In this document: positions 34,367-34,492 of the stretch, piece after piece
Position numbering within the stretch: position 1 is the stretch's first letter
Layout: the number at the start of each line of letters is the position of its first letter
From: Streptomyces scabichelini
Lineage (GTDB): Bacteria > Actinomycetota > Actinomycetes > Streptomycetales > Streptomycetaceae
Reading direction: 5' to 3'
Length of the DNA: 34,492 nt
NCBI RefSeq assembly: GCF_011045015.1
Contig: NZ_JAAKZY010000108.1
Coordinates: forward strand, 1 to 34,492
Program-made: the position numbers and the translations under genes
Notes under the pieces: model-generated
What the model was told of the DNA's origin: nothing
Seen by the model: only the letters and a program-made list of their open reading frames with translations
Databases searched by the model: none

Positions 34367-34492
34367 TCAGGAGTCGGGCCGAGGCCGAAAGGTTCCCTCG
34401 AACTCGGCACCGGCATCGGCATCGGCATCGGCCGGATCGCACTGCCGCTCACGAACGGTGGCGGCCGGCCGCCCCAGCCCAAACCCATACCC
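34367..34492 (-). CDS. Possible C-terminal end of a gene cut by the window edge
   Basis: A minus-strand frame is open from the window edge to a TGA at 34367, directly before the 16-bp hairpin. It encodes 41 residues ending DADADAGAEFEGTFRPRPDS; the Asp-Ala run comes from a CGGCAT repeat at 34411-34428. Stop-then-hairpin is the layout expected for a gene end, but its third-position GC is only moderate. No family can be named. Confidence 0.25.
   Translation of the reverse strand, partial: GYGFGLGRPAATVRERQCDPADADADAGAEFEGTFRPRPDS

Noticed and set aside
34411..34431. CGGCAT repeats read as a CRISPR or regulatory array
   Set aside because: Only three 6-nt units without spacers; a simple repeat, possibly encoding an Asp-Ala run.

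Overview
The window is chromosomal DNA from a high-GC actinomycete, almost certainly Streptomyces. Codon third positions are strongly GC-biased, GTG and TTG starts are common, and the gene order around rpsD, alaS, hisS, relA, secDF, yajC, ruvABC, yebC and pdxST is the conserved core order of that genus as I recall it. Most of the window is housekeeping. The less ordinary parts are a decayed ABC exporter, an ECF sigma/SRPBCC/hydrolase group at the right end, and several structured leaders and hairpins.

Positions 1-14383, nearly all on the minus strand. Read in the direction of transcription: a VKOR-family membrane protein, the AAA+ ATPase RarA, a long structured leader and rpsD (ribosomal protein S4) with a terminator, a DUF948 protein, a DUF6167-type protein, alaS, ruvX, mltG, then the shikimate genes aroE, a small membrane-protein gene, aroC, aroK and aroB, and finally a P-loop kinase-like gene with a proline-rich N-terminus. 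Most junctions overlap (ATGA, GTGA or TGATG), which implies translational coupling.

Positions 14400-15794: a plus-strand ABC-2 drug-exporter remnant. The ATPase has lost its Walker A segment and changes frame twice, and the permease is truncated to about half length.

Positions 15795-20223: hisS and a metallo-beta-lactamase-fold hydrolase on the minus strand, then divergently a membrane-anchored cyclophilin and a DUF349 coiled-coil protein on the plus strand. This block ends in a very strong bidirectional hairpin.

Positions 20251-32211, minus strand. Read in the direction of transcription: pdxS-pdxT (vitamin B6), yebC, ruvC-ruvA-ruvB (Holliday junction processing), yajC-secD-secF-apt (protein export and purine salvage), and relA (bifunctional ppGpp synthetase/hydrolase).

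Positions 32212-34492: an ECF sigma factor translationally coupled to an SRPBCC/START-like protein, facing an epoxide-hydrolase-type alpha/beta hydrolase on the other strand. The hydrolase is preceded by a perfect 16-bp hairpin. No tRNA, CRISPR array, insertion sequence or prophage gene was seen.
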